Of a stretch of 64,000 nucleotides of DNA, positions 63,558-64,000 are shown piece by piece; position 1 is the first letter of the stretch, and each line of letters begins with the position of its first letter. Where the stretch lies: positions 1,364,001 to 1,428,000 of the forward strand of contig NZ_BLZR01000001.1 of NCBI RefSeq assembly GCF_014193895.1. Direction: 5' to 3'. Under the pieces are notes generated by a model that had not been told where the DNA came from, did no database searches, and was given only the letters and a program-made list of their open reading frames with translations. The position numbers and the translations under genes were made by a program. The DNA is from Clostridium fungisolvens (GTDB lineage Bacteria > Bacillota > Clostridia > Clostridiales > Clostridiaceae).

Positions 63558-63583
63558 AAAAAAGACAAGAAAGCTTGTCTTTT
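63558..63583 (-). terminator. Terminator after the edge TPR gene
   Basis: AAAAGACAAG-AAAG-CTTGTCTTTT palindrome, just past the stop of the minus-strand gene. Confidence 0.85.
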
Positions 63584-63590
63584 AATAAAC

Positions 63591-64000
63591 TTAAGAAATT
63601 TCTTCAAGTTTTTGTTTGATTGTTTCTTTGTTTAAGTTACTTAAGAAGGATTCTTCAAGTGAAAAAGCTTTATTTAATAATTCAGTGGCTGCTTCTATAT
63701 TTCCTTCTTCAGCGAGAATTAAACCGGAATAGTAATAAGGCTCTGAGAAATTAACGTAATCATCTATTAAAGGAGTAAACAATTCTTTAGCTTTTTCAAA
63801 GTTGCCAAGTTTATAATATATTTCACCTAAATTTGCTTTTACAATTGAACTGTTACTATATGTAATTAATGCCGCTTCATTAAATTCTAATGCCTTGTTC
63901 AAATCACCTTTATTGATTAGAAAGTACCCAAGAGTCTCAAAAATCGTAGAGGCTTTATGTACTTTTGATAGATCCTGAAGAGTTTTTATAGCAGAATCAA
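63591..64000 (-). CDS. TPR-repeat protein, C-terminal part (5' end outside window)
   Basis: The frame stays open from the stop at 63591 to the window edge (reading D-S-A-I-K-T-L-Q at the edge), so the internal TTG at 63902 is not the start. Visible repeats: GYFLINKGDLNKALEFNEAA, VKANLGEIYYKLGNFEKAKE and YYYSGLILAEEGNIEAATEL. Interaction scaffold; partner unknown. Confidence 0.88.
   Translation of the reverse strand, partial: DSAIKTLQDLSKVHKASTIFETLGYFLINKGDLNKALEFNEAALITYSNSSIVKANLGEIYYKLGNFEKAKELFTPLIDDYVNFSEPYYYSGLILAEEGNIEAATELLNKAFSLEESFLSNLNKETIKQKLEEIS

Overview
The window is chromosomal DNA of a low-GC, endospore-forming, anaerobe-type Firmicute, most likely a Clostridium. The grounds are very AT-rich intergenic DNA, GGAGG-type ribosome sites with frequent TTG starts, a gerK-type germination locus with a divergent gerB gene, an alpha/beta-type SASP, CotF-like coat proteins, T-box leaders, a Firmicute-type 6S RNA and orphan histidine kinases. 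Species cannot be decided from the sequence. Both ends cut a gene (an ABC exporter at base 1, a TPR protein at base 64000).

Layout. 1-12.1 kb: heterodimeric ABC exporter, DeoR regulator, histidine phosphatase, a divergent YeiH-type transporter/LysR pair, a YcaQ-type DNA glycosylase, and the germinant receptor locus gerKB <> gerKA-gerKC. 12.2-22 kb: a T-box-controlled Lrp regulator plus aminotransferase, Amj-type lipid II flippase, a GH19-like cell wall hydrolase, GNAT, hemolysin III, a 4 x 99 bp tandem array, a small unknown gene, a DODA-type dioxygenase and a YjeM-type permease. 22.1-38.4 kb: the aromatic amino acid block. trpEGDCFBA lies behind a tryptophan T-box. aroF-aroB-aroA-aroC-pheA-aroE-tyrA lies behind a leader peptide gene rich in Phe, Tyr and Trp codons, with mutually exclusive hairpins. 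38.4-47 kb: VOC protein, DUF2087 regulator, M29 aminopeptidase, polA-coaE-lytic transglycosylase and a GH8-like protein. 47-51.7 kb: two tRNA-Leu genes, SASP, coat proteins, 6S RNA, a kinase-like protein and a TPR protein. 51.7-64 kb: two tandem orphan sensor kinases, TspO, an orphan peptide-binding lipoprotein, amidohydrolase, topoisomerase III-like protein, lrgAB and the edge TPR gene.

How it works together. The trp and aro operons make chorismate and its three aromatic products, but each senses supply differently: uncharged tRNA-Trp through the T-box, and ribosome stalling at aromatic codons through the leader peptide. The leader peptide attenuator (29361-29628) is the most striking feature. 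It has a consensus promoter, a good ribosome site and a 41-residue peptide with 11 aromatic residues in 17 positions. It also has a 1:2 pairing, a 2:3 antiterminator and a 3:4 terminator, all readable in the sequence. Sporulation and germination are represented by gerK, SASP, CotF and the orphan kinases, which may feed Spo0A.

Two families of intergenic repeat are scattered through the window. One is about 100 nt long, palindromic, with ends like TAGATGTACCACTTC. The other contains a conserved hairpin with compensatory base changes and a terminator-like tail. Neither is explained by the genes around it.
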